NCBI GenBank assembly: GCA_017449065.1
Contig: JAFSKF010000042.1
Coordinates: 1 to 64,000, forward strand
DNA from: Bacteroidales bacterium
Lineage (GTDB): Bacteria > Bacteroidota > Bacteroidia > Bacteroidales > UBA3663
DNA length: 64,000 nt
Direction: 5' to 3'
Made by a program: the position numbers and the translations under genes. Shown here piece by piece: positions 16,201 to 25,234 of this stretch (position 1 is the first letter of the stretch; every line of letters begins with the position of its first letter). The notes beneath the pieces were generated by a model. It was not told the origin of the DNA and did no database searches. It saw nothing but the letters and a program-made list of their open reading frames with translations.

Positions 16201-16688
16201 ATAGTCTCGACAAGCACGATATCGACACCCTCATCCACCAACACCTGAATCTGTTCCAGATAAGCAGATTCAAGTTCGTCGAAGGAGATGGAGCGGGCTG
16301 CCGGATCGTTGACATCCTCGCTCATAGAGAGCATTTTGCTGGTAGGTCCGACACAACCGGCCACAAACCGGGGTTTTTCCGGATTCTTTCGAGTATATTC
16401 ATCCGCCAGACCGCGCGCCAAGCGGACCGATGCGCGGTTAAGTTCTGCAATCCGGTCTGTCAGACCATATTCGTGCTGCGACACACGCTGAGCGGAAAAA
16501 GTATTGGTAGTGATAATATCCACACCGGCTTCCAAGTACTGCCGATGAATGTCCCGAACAACCTCGGGACGTGTTAAGGAAAACTCGTCGTTATTGCCCC
16601 GCAACCCTAATTGCTGCAACATCGTGCCCATGGCACCATCGAGCACCAGGATTCGTTCGGAGAGAATATTTCGTAATCGGATGGCCAT
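13245..16688 (-). CDS. metH: Cobalamin-dependent methionine synthase
   Basis: Transfers methyl from 5-methyltetrahydrofolate via cobalamin to homocysteine; cytoplasmic, 1147 residues. All modules are present in order: homocysteine domain with Zn Cys in GLNCGLGAS and GGCCGTTP (to ~320); pterin-binding domain from NVGERCNVAGSRKF (~345-610); cobalamin cap (~640-740); B12-binding domain with GDVHDIGKNIV, whose His is the lower cobalt ligand (~745-880); and the SAM-dependent reactivation domain with RPAVGYPSWPEQ near the end. Slightly shorter than E. coli MetH but intact. The 48-nt leader is too short for a cobalamin riboswitch. Confidence 0.97.
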   Translation of the reverse strand: MAIRLRNILSERILVLDGAMGTMLQQLGLRGNNDEFSLTRPEVVRDIHRQYLEAGVDIITTNTFSAQRVSQHEYGLTDRIAELNRASVRLARGLADEYTRKNPEKPRFVAGCVGPTSKMLSMSEDVNDPAARSISFDELESAYLEQIQVLVDEGVDIVLVETIFDTLNAKAAISAYQKALEATTTGNHPEIMLSMTVSDASGRTLSGQTVAAFVTSVLHADPLAVGLNCGLGASGLLPWLRQMSAVAPCFVSCHPNAGLPNQDGEYDQTPEEYVAQMADFLHEGLVNIVGGCCGTTPQHMQALCRFMAQQESLAVRLPADPEEATCIAGLEAYSYRTNHFINVGERCNVAGSRKFLRLINEKKYDEALEIARKQVDDGADVVDVNMDDGLLDARQEMTTFLNLLASDPAVARVPVMIDSSRFEVIEAGLKCLQGKGIVNSISLKMGEEEFLEHARVVKRLGAAIIVMCFDEEGQATDYDRRVRISQRAYTLLTQQVGFDPHDIIFDPNVLTIATGMAEHNDYAADFIRATRWIHDNLKGTRVSGGLSNLSFAFRGNNVLRESMHSVFLHLAIPQGMNMAILNPAAKLPYESIPAALRLAIVECILNTSPDAGEHLTEVAQHPELLSAEASSAPAGKQTPAVREEVAHTPEDVLKNCLLKGISTGLTAALQQLIDAGQKPINIISGPLMEGMNEVGTLFGEGKMFLPQVVKTARTMKQAVEFLQPYIEQAHEGDAVASTKAGKILLATVKGDVHDIGKNIVGVVLACNNFEVIDLGVMVPPEEIVSQAIKQQVDIVCLSGLITPSLEEMRTVAVQMQQAGLRIPLLVGGATTSPKHTAMKLAPYYDGPVFHVRDAAQNPALALRLLDPLQRDAIIAENTQRQQSLVNPEQPRDQVSVKTLIPFIDWLYFFWAWRTKEDSDVGKELKSDAMKLLHELADAPEDRYATRFAQRFYPAVGRPDENCIDVTLDDGEVLTLPTPRQTVESPSYKQALEKGENYRLKSLSDYVATAEARQQAIADGAPLPDCLTTIGAFAVTMSPAFVERLETMKKERGGGDYDVLLLQSLGDRLAEATAEFLSQRLLKEKGWGGIRPAVGYPSWPEQRNMFLLAKLVDMEKLGIRITENGAMYPQASVSGLYLGNPAAEYFSI

Positions 16689-16740
16689 CTTTATAAATCA
16701 CTTACTTGCCGTCGGACGCTATTTGAAATTATTTGTGCCG

Positions 16741-16772
16741 CAAAGTTAGCATAATTCCGGCAATCACACAAA
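16741..16772 (-). promoter_or_regulatory. metH promoter
   Basis: -7 TAACTTTG at 16748-16741 and -33 TTTG at 16772-16769 on the minus strand, 20-bp spacer. Confidence 0.8.
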
Positions 16773-16808
16773 TTTTCTATACATATTTATTTTAAAAAAG
16801 AAAATAAT

Positions 16809-16839
16809 TTTGATTTTTCGAGTTTTTTGGTTACTTTTG
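16809..16839 (+). promoter_or_regulatory. hisS promoter
   Basis: -33 TTTG at 16809-16812 and -7 TACTTTTG at 16832-16839, 19-bp spacer. This excludes an upstream in-frame ATG at 16827, which lies inside the promoter. Confidence 0.75.
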
Positions 16840-16880
16840 CGACCGATTTAAAATATTCAAACAAGCGACATAATAAAAAC

Positions 16881-18251
16881 ATGGCACAAGTGAAACCCAG
16901 CATTCCGAAAGGAACCCGCGACTTCGGCCCGATTGAGATGGCCAAGAGAAACTATATATTCGACACCATTAAGGACGTGTATGCCCTGTACGGCTACCAG
17001 CAGATTGAAACCCCTTCGATGGAAAACCTCTCGACCCTGATGGGCAAATACGGAGAGGAGGGCGACAAACTGCTTTTCAAGATTCTCGATTCTGGTAACT
17101 TCCTGGCCGATGTCAAGCCGGAGGAACTGCAAGAGGGCGGCACGGCCCGACTGGCTGCCCGCATTTGCGAAAAAGGTCTGCGTTATGACCTGACCGTTCC
17201 TTTTGCCCGTTTTGTGACGATGCACAAAGAAGAACTCTGCTTCCCCTTCAAGCGCTACCAGATACAGCCTGTCTGGCGTGCCGATCGTCCCCAAAAAGGA
17301 CGCTACCGTGAGTTCTTCCAGTGCGATGCGGATGTGGTGGGCAGCGACAGCCTGCTGAACGAAGTGGAACTCATTCAAATTATTGATGAGGTATTCCACC
17401 GTTTCGGTGTCCGTGTGGCTATCAAGATGAACAACCGCAAGATTCTGGCCGGCATCGCCGAAGTGATCGGTGCTCCGGAACTGCTGGTAGATATTACCGT
17501 AGCCATCGACAAACTCGACAAGATCGGCTTGGAGAACGTGAATGCAGAACTGCGTGAGAAAGGCCTGTCGGAAGACCAGATTGCCAAGCTGCAGCCGATC
17601 ATCCAACTCGAAGGTTCGAACACCGAGAAACTGGCAACCATTAAGCAAACACTCGCCGGCAGTGAAATCGGCGTGAAGGGTGCAGAGGAACTGGAATGGA
17701 TTCTGGCAAAGGTGCAGGCTCTGGGCGGCACCCGTTGCGAACTGGACATCGACCTCACTCTGGCCCGTGGCCTGAACTACTACACGGGGGCCATCTTCGA
17801 GGTGAAGGCACTGGATGTGCAGATAGGTTCGATTACGGGCGGCGGACGCTACGACAACCTGACCGGCGTGTTCGGTATGCCTGGCATGAGCGGCGTAGGC
17901 ATCTCATTCGGTGCCGACCGTATTTACGATGTGCTGAACCAACTCGACCTCTATCCCAAGGATTCACTGCAGGCAACACAACTGTTGTTTGTCACCTTCG
18001 GAGATGCGGAAATGGATTTTGCCTTACCTCTCTTGGCCCAAGTGCGCAAAGCGGGTATCCGTGCCGAGATCTATCCGGAAGCCGGAGCTAAGATGAAGAA
18101 ACAAATGGGCTATGCCAACCAGAAACAGATTCCTTACGTGGCTGTAATCGGCAGCGACGAAGTGGCAAACGGAGAGGTATCGCTCAAGAATATGTTAACC
18201 GGTGAACAAATCAAAGTATCATGCGAAAATCTTGTCTCGCAGCTGCAATAA
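16881..18251 (+). CDS. hisS: Histidyl-tRNA synthetase
   Basis: Charges tRNA-His with histidine; class II synthetase of 456 residues. Start [17 protein letters not shown] carries the family's N-terminal GTRDF motif. Motif 2 is visible around [21 protein letters not shown], the histidine A signature in [15 protein letters not shown], and motif 3 in [11 protein letters not shown]. The C-terminal anticodon-binding domain follows ([10 protein letters not shown]...). First gene of a plus-strand run; its last 31 bases overlap the next gene. Confidence 0.96.
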   Translation: MAQVKPSIPKGTRDFGPIEMAKRNYIFDTIKDVYALYGYQQIETPSMENLSTLMGKYGEEGDKLLFKILDSGNFLADVKPEELQEGGTARLAARICEKGLRYDLTVPFARFVTMHKEELCFPFKRYQIQPVWRADRPQKGRYREFFQCDADVVGSDSLLNEVELIQIIDEVFHRFGVRVAIKMNNRKILAGIAEVIGAPELLVDITVAIDKLDKIGLENVNAELREKGLSEDQIAKLQPIIQLEGSNTEKLATIKQTLAGSEIGVKGAEELEWILAKVQALGGTRCELDIDLTLARGLNYYTGAIFEVKALDVQIGSITGGGRYDNLTGVFGMPGMSGVGISFGADRIYDVLNQLDLYPKDSLQATQLLFVTFGDAEMDFALPLLAQVRKAGIRAEIYPEAGAKMKKQMGYANQKQIPYVAVIGSDEVANGEVSLKNMLTGEQIKVSCENLVSQLQ

Positions 18252-20386
18252 TGATTGCTGCCCTAACCAGTTGTGAAAAAGACGAAACAATGAATAACCC
18301 ATTCTTCGAGGAGTGGACACTCCCACACGGTGCCATTCCTTTCGACCGGATTCAGGCCGAGCACTACAAACCTGCCCTTCTGAAGGGTATGGAAGAGGAA
18401 GACCGTGAAATCGAAGCCATCGCCAATAACCCGGAGTCTCCCACTTTCGAGAACACCATCGAGGCGTTGGATTACACCGGAGCCTTGCTGAAAAAAGTAG
18501 GCGGTGTTTTCTACAATATGCTGGAATGTGACGGCACGGACGATTTGCTGAATCTGGCAGAAGAAATCCAGCCCCAATACAGTCAGCATGAGCTGAACAT
18601 TGCCCTGAACGAGAAACTTTTCGAGCGTGTCCGGATTGTATGGGAGGAATATAAAGCTAAGGATTTTGAAGGTCTTTCGGTGGCTCAGCAACGTTTGTTG
18701 AAAGACCGCTACGAAGGTTACCTGAAGGCGGGTGCCACGCTACAAGGAGAGGCTCGCGAACGCTGGCGTAAGGTTTCTGAGCAACTCGACAGCCTGACAT
18801 TGGCCTACGGACAGAATGTGCAGAAGGCTACTGGCGACTGGAGCTACCAACTCGATCCTGATAAAGGCGATCTGGAAGGTCTCCCGGCTTTTGCTGCCGA
18901 TGCCTACAAGCAGAACGACTACAAGCTGACACTCCTGGCTCCGTCCTACCGCCCGTTTATGATGTATTCCAGCCGTCGCGACCTGCGCGAGATGCTATAT
19001 AAGGCCTACAACAGCCGATGCACCAGCGGCAAATACGACAATACGGAGAATATCCGGAAGATTGCCTTGCTTCGACAGGAGAAGGCCGACCTGCTGGGTT
19101 TCCAGTCGTTCGCCGATATGCGTCTGACGAATACGATGGCCAAGACGCCCGAGGCAGTTAATAACCTGCTGAACACCTTGCTTCAGGCCTACAAACAGGC
19201 AGGCAGCGATGACGTGAAGGAAGTGGCTACCTTGGCCCAAAAAGACGGTATCGATACGCTGATGCCTTGGGATTTCAGCTACTACAGCGAGCAACTGAAA
19301 AAAGAGAAGTTCAACGTCAACGATGCTATGGTGAAACCTTTCTTCTCCTTAGAGAAAGTGAAGAAAGGCGTCTTCGGATTGGCAAACACACTTTATGGTG
19401 TGACCTTCCACAAGATTGACGTACCTGTCTATAACCCCGATGTGGAATGTTTTGAGGTAATTGACAGAGACTCTACTTTCCTGGGCTTGCTCTACACGGA
19501 TTTCTTCCCACGCGAGACGAAGCGCCCGGGAGCATGGATGACCGAGTTCCGCAGCCAGCAACGCAATCCGCAAACAGGTGCCGACGAGCGTCCGATTGTG
19601 CAGATTGTGATGTCGTTCACCAAACCGGTCGGACAACCCGGCGAAGAAGGTTATACTCCATCGCTTCTCACCTACGATGAAGCGGAAACCTTCCTGCACG
19701 AGTTCGGACACTCGCTGCACGGCCTGCTCACCAAATGCACCTACCCGTCGCAGAGCGGTACCAGCGTAGCACACGATTTTGTGGAGCTTCCGTCGCAGTT
19801 CAACGAAAACTTCCTGGGCAAGAAGGAGTTTCTCGACACTTTTGCCGAAGACTGGCAGACCGGCGAAAAAATTCCGCAGCAGCTCATCGACCGTCTGCAC
19901 GAAGCCAGCACTTTCCAAGCCGGCTATCTGTGTCTGCGCCAACTTTCGTTCGGTATGCTCGATATGGCATTCCATTCTTTGGGTCGCACAGAAAAGAACA
20001 AAGACTTCCAGGTGCAGGATTTTGAGGTCAAGCCGACCGAGCGTTTCCCACAGTTGAAGGATGTGGAAGGCTTTGAGGAGAAAGCGATGGAACCCACCCA
20101 ACTCCTGCCCCACGTAGATGGCACCATGATGTGCTCAGCGTTTACCCACATCTTCAGCGGTGGCTATGCTGCCGGCTACTATGGCTACAAATGGGCAGAG
20201 GTGCTCGATGCCGATGCTTTTGCCGTCTTCGAACGGGAAGGACTTTCCAATCCGCAAACGGCAGCCCGCTTCCGCCATCTTCTGGAGTCAGGCGATACCA
20301 TCGACCCTGCCGAACTGTATCGCCAATTCAAGGGTGAAGACCCAAGCATCGAGGCTCTGATGAAACGCGATGGTATCCTGAAATAA
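18221..20386 (+). CDS. M3-family zinc oligopeptidase lipoprotein (Dcp/PrlC-like)
   Basis: Zinc metallopeptidase that degrades short peptides, 721 residues. HEFGHSLHG holds the two zinc His and catalytic Glu, and [10 protein letters not shown] and [10 protein letters not shown] match M3 surroundings. The N-terminus [18 protein letters not shown] is a lipoprotein signal with Cys18, placing it in the periplasm. That signal is encoded in the overlap with the end of hisS; the alternative start at 18291 (MNNPFFEEW) would give a cytoplasmic enzyme like E. coli Dcp. I favour the longer form because the reading frame gives a textbook lipobox. Confidence 0.9.
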   Translation: MRKSCLAAAIMIAALTSCEKDETMNNPFFEEWTLPHGAIPFDRIQAEHYKPALLKGMEEEDREIEAIANNPESPTFENTIEALDYTGALLKKVGGVFYNMLECDGTDDLLNLAEEIQPQYSQHELNIALNEKLFERVRIVWEEYKAKDFEGLSVAQQRLLKDRYEGYLKAGATLQGEARERWRKVSEQLDSLTLAYGQNVQKATGDWSYQLDPDKGDLEGLPAFAADAYKQNDYKLTLLAPSYRPFMMYSSRRDLREMLYKAYNSRCTSGKYDNTENIRKIALLRQEKADLLGFQSFADMRLTNTMAKTPEAVNNLLNTLLQAYKQAGSDDVKEVATLAQKDGIDTLMPWDFSYYSEQLKKEKFNVNDAMVKPFFSLEKVKKGVFGLANTLYGVTFHKIDVPVYNPDVECFEVIDRDSTFLGLLYTDFFPRETKRPGAWMTEFRSQQRNPQTGADERPIVQIVMSFTKPVGQPGEEGYTPSLLTYDEAETFLHEFGHSLHGLLTKCTYPSQSGTSVAHDFVELPSQFNENFLGKKEFLDTFAEDWQTGEKIPQQLIDRLHEASTFQAGYLCLRQLSFGMLDMAFHSLGRTEKNKDFQVQDFEVKPTERFPQLKDVEGFEEKAMEPTQLLPHVDGTMMCSAFTHIFSGGYAAGYYGYKWAEVLDADAFAVFEREGLSNPQTAARFRHLLESGDTIDPAELYRQFKGEDPSIEALMKRDGILK

Positions 20387-20396
20387 CTGTTGTAAC

Positions 20397-21653
20397 GTGA
20401 TACTGAACATTGTTTATATCCTGATTGGTCTCATCCTTCTGGTGAAAGGTGGCGACTTTCTGATTGACGGCTCAGTAGCGATTGCCCGCTGGGCACGTCT
20501 GAGTTCGATGGTTATCGGTCTGACGGTAATCGGGTTCGGCACTTCGATGCCAGAACTGTTAGTGTCGCTTCAGGCAGCGTTGGCGGGCAATCCGGGCATC
20601 TCTATCGGTAATGTGGTGGGCAGCAACATCACGAACATCGCGCTGATTCTGGGTGTTTCGGCGATATTGTGTCCACTGCCGGCTTCAAAAAGTACGCTGA
20701 AGATCGATATGCCGTTCATGATTATTGCCTTCATCCTGTTTGTGGTGATCGCCATGACCGGTTCGGTGGAACGTCTGTCGGGCGGATTGCTGTTCCTGTT
20801 GCTGGTTGCCTTCGTAACTTGGCAGGTTCGGAAATCGCGCAAGCAGGCTGACAACGAAGTGATTGAAAAGCCAGCCATGTCGTTGTGGAAAGCCTTCCTG
20901 CTGGTCGCTGTTTCGTTAGCAGCACTGGTTTTCGGTGCCGATCTGCTGGTCGATGGTGCTTCGGCGATAGCCCGCGATCTGGGAGTAGCCGACCGTGTTA
21001 TCGGTCTGACTATTGTGGCGGTCGGCACTTCCCTGCCTGAACTGTTCGCCTCGGTGATGGCAGCCCGCAAAGGCGAAACCGATATGGCGATCGGCAATAT
21101 CATCGGTTCGGGCTCTTTCAATGTTTTAAGCGTGATCGGCCTGTCGGCTGTTGTTTGTCCCATTACCGAAACCAACGTTGGTTTCTTAAACGACTATATA
21201 CTTATGATTGCACTTGGTTTTATTCTATGGCTATTCCTCCGCACCAAGCATCTGCTGGAGCGTTGGGAGGGTATTCTTTTGTTAGTGATCTATCTGGCTT
21301 TCCTCGGCAATACGATAATGAATGCCAAAAGTCTTGTTTTCACGCTGAATGATGATTCTAAGGTCTATTACCAGTTGGACAGCGAGCATCATCCGATGCT
21401 GCGCATGACTGATGAGGGACTTACCATTGAGGCAAACCAATATACGTTTTCACAGATCAGCAGCTGGCGGATTTCTGAGGAAGATGCCCCTTCCGGCATC
21501 GAAGCCGTGAACGCAGACAACTCTAATTCGGAAGTGATTCGCATCTATACGGCAGACGGGAAGTTGCAGCAAACCAAAGAACTGAAGGACCTGCCAGCCG
21601 GAACCTACGTCATCCAAACCGCCAAGAGTTCCATCAAGATTGTGAAAAAGTAA
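20397..21653 (+). CDS. YrbG-type Na/Ca exchanger fused to a T9SS-like C-terminal domain
   Basis: 418 residues in one uninterrupted frame. Residues 1 to ~305 are a calcium/sodium antiporter with both alpha-repeats: GFGTSMPELLVSLQAAL...GNVVGSN and AVGTSLPELFASVMAAR...GNIIGSG, in ~10 membrane segments. From MNAKSLVFTLNDDSKVYYQL (~306) to the end is a soluble beta domain, closing with IRIYTADGKL...LPAGTYVIQ...KIVKK, which looks like a T9SS type A sorting domain. YrbG of E. coli has both termini in the periplasm (family knowledge), so this tail would be periplasmic. The fusion is unexpected in an inner-membrane protein (see findings). It lies 10 bp after the M3 peptidase and 15 bp before the DUF6055 gene. 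Confidence 0.85.
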   Translation: MILNIVYILIGLILLVKGGDFLIDGSVAIARWARLSSMVIGLTVIGFGTSMPELLVSLQAALAGNPGISIGNVVGSNITNIALILGVSAILCPLPASKSTLKIDMPFMIIAFILFVVIAMTGSVERLSGGLLFLLLVAFVTWQVRKSRKQADNEVIEKPAMSLWKAFLLVAVSLAALVFGADLLVDGASAIARDLGVADRVIGLTIVAVGTSLPELFASVMAARKGETDMAIGNIIGSGSFNVLSVIGLSAVVCPITETNVGFLNDYILMIALGFILWLFLRTKHLLERWEGILLLVIYLAFLGNTIMNAKSLVFTLNDDSKVYYQLDSEHHPMLRMTDEGLTIEANQYTFSQISSWRISEEDAPSGIEAVNADNSNSEVIRIYTADGKLQQTKELKDLPAGTYVIQTAKSSIKIVKK

Positions 21654-21668
21654 CAACGCCTGAACATC

Positions 21669-23270
21669 ATGAAAACAAACGATATTTTTTCTACCCTGCT
21701 GCTGATAACGTTAGGCGTGACAAACGTCGCAGCACAGAAACCCGACACAATCTGGGTCCGTTTCGACAATCGCTTTATCCAGAACGAGCCCATCCGCATC
21801 GATGCTATCGACTCCATCGAGTTTCAGGAAAACAACATGAAATTACAACAACGCTTGGGAACAACCGGAAGAACCATCGCCCTGACACGATCTTACCGAA
21901 AGGGTGAGTATTCGTTCCAGAACCCAGGCAGGACGCTGGTGAAGCCATCCACCTATTCGGGCAACGACTACAACCGAAAGACTTCGCAATGGTGTTTTGA
22001 CCGGAGCGTGGAGTCGGAGCATTTCATCCTCTTTTGGGATAAGACTATGACGATGTCCGAGAAAGGTCTGCTTACTGCCACCTATTCCTCTTATCGCTCG
22101 AATGCATTCCAGATTCTCGAATTTGCCGAAAAAGCGTGGGGATTCTATGCAGATACATTAGGCTTCCTGGTGACAGGCAAATCCATTACCGACAATTTCA
22201 AGACGCAACTCTATATTGTGGATCGTGAGGAATGGCGGGCAGATGCCAGCGGAACCACAGGCACCTACTATCGCTACGGCTCCAATACGACAAGCGATTC
22301 TACATCCATCGGCGGTAAAACGGGCATCGCCCACTGGAACCCCTGGGCGGCTTCCGATATGGTCACCCGTTCGCACGAGATCGGACACACCTTCCAATAT
22401 CTTGTAAGTGCCGATTTGGGCGACTCACACGGATTGAACTATGTGCTTGGCGAAAACTCGAACGGCAACGAATGGTGGGAAGACTGTGCCAACTGGATGG
22501 CGCACAAACTGCACCCTACGCAGCAATTCACTTCCAACTGGGGCAACAATATGAACATGCACCACATGAACATTCTGCATGAAGACGCCCGCTATAACAA
22601 CTGCTACTATCAGGACTGGTGGTGCCAGCAGCACGGACAAACCACCATCGGACGTGTGTGGCGCGAAAGTATCCGTCCGGAGGATCCTGTGCAGGCCTAC
22701 ATGCGCCTGTTTGGCTTCAATGAGCAGACTTTTGCCGATGAGATGTGGTTGGGCTATGCCCACATGGCTTGTATGGACATCGAGTGCTGGAAGAAGTACA
22801 GCAGCAAGTATTTCAATCAGGAGAAGCAGCGTCTGAAAACTCTGACAGCAGCCCAAAAGGAATATCTCGGAGAAAACACTTCCGACTGGTATATGGTCGA
22901 TTCCGCCTATTGCGTGCAGAACTACGGCTATAATGCGAATCCGTTGACTGTTCCTGCGGTCGGCACCAATATCACCGTCCACTTCAAAGGATTGGCAGGC
23001 GCACCTGGATTCCGTGCCATTCGTTCTGCCGATGCCGGCTGGCGCTATGGATTGGTGGCCTACAGTTCCGACGGCACCTATACTTACGGCGAGATGCAAA
23101 GCAGCCAAGAAGGCTCCGCCACACTTACGGTTCCTGCCCGATGCACGAATATCTGGTTGGTCGTAATGGGTGCTCCTACCACATACTGGACCCATTCCTG
23201 GAATGGTACCGTGGCAGACGATGAACAATGGCCCTACGCCGTTCGTATCGAAGGGACAACTATCAAGTAA
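21669..23270 (+). CDS. Secreted DUF6055-like metalloprotease-type protein
   Basis: 533 residues with a signal peptide (MKTNDIFSTLL...NVAAQ). A HEIGH motif at about residues 236-240, followed downstream by NEWWEDCANWMAH, matches a zincin arrangement; I recall the family as DUF6055. N-terminally there is a short beta segment (DTIWVRFDNRFI) common in Prevotella-type surface proteins. After the catalytic part comes a ~100-residue beta-sandwich (from AVGTNITVHFKGLAGAPGF). No T9SS tail is visible at the end. It ends 6 bp from the convergent SPFH gene. Substrate unknown. Confidence 0.75.
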   Translation: MKTNDIFSTLLLITLGVTNVAAQKPDTIWVRFDNRFIQNEPIRIDAIDSIEFQENNMKLQQRLGTTGRTIALTRSYRKGEYSFQNPGRTLVKPSTYSGNDYNRKTSQWCFDRSVESEHFILFWDKTMTMSEKGLLTATYSSYRSNAFQILEFAEKAWGFYADTLGFLVTGKSITDNFKTQLYIVDREEWRADASGTTGTYYRYGSNTTSDSTSIGGKTGIAHWNPWAASDMVTRSHEIGHTFQYLVSADLGDSHGLNYVLGENSNGNEWWEDCANWMAHKLHPTQQFTSNWGNNMNMHHMNILHEDARYNNCYYQDWWCQQHGQTTIGRVWRESIRPEDPVQAYMRLFGFNEQTFADEMWLGYAHMACMDIECWKKYSSKYFNQEKQRLKTLTAAQKEYLGENTSDWYMVDSAYCVQNYGYNANPLTVPAVGTNITVHFKGLAGAPGFRAIRSADAGWRYGLVAYSSDGTYTYGEMQSSQEGSATLTVPARCTNIWLVVMGAPTTYWTHSWNGTVADDEQWPYAVRIEGTTIK

Positions 23271-23276
23271 GATAAT

Positions 23277-24134
23277 TTACTTACCAGAGAACTTCGACAT
23301 ATCGAACATCATGTTCTGTCCGCCCACCACCTGAGGAACGGTACCATCCCACTTCTCAATCCAGTCCTCCTGAACAATCAGCGGACTCAACGAAGCAGCG
23401 ATAGTTCGATTATAGTAGGCTTCGGCATCCGCCTTGATCTGCATGGCTTCAGCATTGCCTTTGGCTTCGGCAATCTTAATCTTCGCTTCTGCTTCGGCTT
23501 CCTTAACCTTGTTTTCGGCTTTCAATGCCGACTGAACAGCCGCATTCTTTTCGTTGATCATCTGAGCCAACGATGCAGGAGGAGTTATCTGTGAGGTGAA
23601 CTCCTCGACAATGAAACCTTCAGACATCAGCGAACTTTCCAAACGACGACGCACATCGCTTTCGAAGTTGGCACGATTGGACATCAGGCTGTCGGATGTA
23701 TATTGGTTGGCGCAAGTGCGATAAGCCTCGTAGATGCAAGTTCGGATATAGCCGTTCTCAAGGTCCTGAATGCCTTTGCGGTACTTGGTGAAAATATCAC
23801 ACGCCTTTTCCGGATTGATGCGATAGGCGATGGTAGGATCCATGCTGAATACAGACGCATCCTTGGCATTCACATTGAAGGCTTCGTAGTTCTTGCGCTG
23901 GATGTAAGTCGGATAGGTGAAAACACTTGAAGTGATGGGATTGTAGAATACCCAACCTTTGCAGGTTCCCTCTACTCCACCATAATCCTGCTCGTTGGAC
24001 GACCACTTATGGAATTTGATACCGATTTCTCCGGAATCGACCACCGTGCATGAAGCATTCATGCAGGTTACAATCACAATAACAGCAAAAAGCGAGATCC
24101 AGAAGCCTGGACGCACAAAAATTGACTTTTGCAT
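23277..24134 (-). CDS. SPFH/prohibitin-family membrane protein
   Basis: 285 residues with one N-terminal membrane helix (PGFWISLFAVIVIVTCMNASC), a band-7 domain (VVDSGEIGIKFHKW onward), then a long coiled coil rich in Ala/Glu/Lys (residues ~195-240), as in prohibitins and HflC. Such proteins form large ring assemblies at the inner membrane, often modulating FtsH (family knowledge). MNASC could be read as a lipobox, but the long preceding helix also fits an anchor. Monocistronic or at the end of the minus-strand set that starts at 25222. Confidence 0.85.
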   Translation of the reverse strand: MQKSIFVRPGFWISLFAVIVIVTCMNASCTVVDSGEIGIKFHKWSSNEQDYGGVEGTCKGWVFYNPITSSVFTYPTYIQRKNYEAFNVNAKDASVFSMDPTIAYRINPEKACDIFTKYRKGIQDLENGYIRTCIYEAYRTCANQYTSDSLMSNRANFESDVRRRLESSLMSEGFIVEEFTSQITPPASLAQMINEKNAAVQSALKAENKVKEAEAEAKIKIAEAKGNAEAMQIKADAEAYYNRTIAASLSPLIVQEDWIEKWDGTVPQVVGGQNMMFDMSKFSGK

Positions 24135-24145
24135 AGAATGAATAT

Positions 24146-24227
24146 TTAACTAATTACAAATTACGAATTACAAATTACCAGGCAGCTAAGGGTCAATAAC
24201 TAATAACTATTAACTAATAACTTGACT
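24146..24227. repeat. AATTACAAATTACGAATT and TAACTAATAAC word repeats
   Basis: Two adjacent short-word arrays, 24146-24176 (same family as 2631-2735) and 24195-24222 (AATAACT/ATTAACT words), fill the gap between the SPFH and Dabb genes. Confidence 0.7.
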
Positions 24228-24254
24228 TTGACCCCCTCAGCATTCAAAGTCAAG
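24221..24254 (-). terminator. Perfect inverted repeat spanning the Dabb stop codon
   Basis: CTTGACTTTGA (24221-24231) and TCAAAGTCAAG (24244-24254) are perfectly complementary around a 12-nt loop that contains the TGA stop (24239-24237). The minus strand continues into T/A-rich sequence without a clean U-run, so termination is uncertain. Confidence 0.45.
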
Positions 24255-24542
24255 ACATGTGCGCTGGCATGTATATGGACGTACCTTGGTGTTTGCCACA
24301 GTCACATGAGCCGGATGAACGGAATAGCCCTTCAATGCCTCCGGAGTCTCAAAGGTACTGTCTAACATCACATCGGCATTTGACGATTCCAAACGTCCGG
24401 TGGCGACCACATGAATGTCAACCAATCCAGGCACCTGTCCTTTCAATCCTTCCAACCCAGCTTTAATTCCTGCTCTAACGGAAACTTTCTCTTCTTCGCT
24501 CAAATCTTCGCGAAGCTTCCATAAAATAATGTGTTTGACCAT
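24237..24542 (-). CDS. Dabb (stress-responsive alpha/beta-barrel) protein
   Basis: 101 residues, a single dimeric alpha/beta-barrel domain. The N-terminal VKHIILWKLREDLSEEEK and the central His-containing HPAHVTVANTKVRPY are typical. The family includes enzymes and stress proteins, and no specific reaction can be read here. It ends in a Cys-containing tail (CQRTCLDFEC). It starts 8 bp after the stop of the coiled-coil gene, so the two are probably cotranscribed. Confidence 0.85.
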   Translation of the reverse strand: MVKHIILWKLREDLSEEEKVSVRAGIKAGLEGLKGQVPGLVDIHVVATGRLESSNADVMLDSTFETPEALKGYSVHPAHVTVANTKVRPYTCQRTCLDFEC

Positions 24543-24550
24543 AAAATATA

Positions 24551-25222
24551 TTATTTGTTTTTGCGACGATGAAAAAAACTCAACTTATACAAGAAATTGG
24601 TGAACCGAGTCAGGAACCGCTTTCTTTTGGTGGGAAGCACCAACGTATCGTGCAGACCCAACGACGCTTCGACAGCCCGGTAATGCTGAAGAGCGAAATC
24701 GCCAATCTCAACTTGCGTGTTTCGGAGCGAGTCTTTGGCTTGCGTTTGCAAGGTAATCAGCGTTGAAACCGGACTCGGACAGATTGGCACTTCTTCTGCT
24801 CCACCCAAAACAATGGCCGCCTGCAAAGGTGTAGTGGTGACAAAATAATAGAAATCGTCTTGAAACGAAACAATCACCGCCTGATAGGCATCCTCCCACT
24901 CACGCCGATGCTGATTAAAATCGAACTCCGACGCTTTCCAAAAACGCAACGAGAGACCTTGCTGAGCCAACCGGTCAATACGTTCCATCGGATAATCGCC
25001 CCAAACAGACATCTGCTGAATATCATTGTCAAGTTCGCGGATACGGTTCTCCTGCAATTCGACCCGACGCTTCAGTTCTTCCCAATGAATATATAAAGGC
25101 GACACATCTCCTCTATTCCGATCCGAATCGGGAACACCGGCTTTAATGTCCTCGGAGGTCAGCGCACTTCGCATCTCGTCGAGCATTTCACGCAAAAGGG
25201 GAGTCATGTCGTTCGTTTCCAT
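24551..25222 (-). CDS. Unknown coiled-coil protein
   Basis: 223 residues, no family recognised. Start is the METNDMTPLL methionine at 25222; an upstream in-frame ATG lies before the promoter. Residues ~50-75 (HWEELKRRVELQENRIRELDNDIQQ) form a coiled coil; the C-terminus is strongly basic (TKRKRFLTRFTNF...FFHRRKNK). No signal peptide or membrane helix. The middle (~110-190) looks globular with hydrophobic strands (AYQAVIVSFQDDFYYFVTTT). A TACATTTG box ends 4 nt before the ATG, so the message would be almost leaderless. Divergent from the DivIC/FtsB-like gene. Confidence 0.65.
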   Translation of the reverse strand: METNDMTPLLREMLDEMRSALTSEDIKAGVPDSDRNRGDVSPLYIHWEELKRRVELQENRIRELDNDIQQMSVWGDYPMERIDRLAQQGLSLRFWKASEFDFNQHRREWEDAYQAVIVSFQDDFYYFVTTTPLQAAIVLGGAEEVPICPSPVSTLITLQTQAKDSLRNTQVEIGDFALQHYRAVEASLGLHDTLVLPTKRKRFLTRFTNFLYKLSFFHRRKNK

Positions 25223-25226
25223 GCTG

Positions 25227-25234
25227 CAAATGTA
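25227..25234 (-). promoter_or_regulatory. -7 box TACATTTG abutting the coiled-coil gene start
   Basis: Four bases (CAGC) separate the box from ATG, as at GH43. No clear -33 TTTG. Confidence 0.5.

Noticed and set aside
16689..16740. Cobalamin riboswitch before metH
   Set aside because: The promoter at 16741-16772 leaves only about 48 nt of leader, too short for the cobalamin aptamer.
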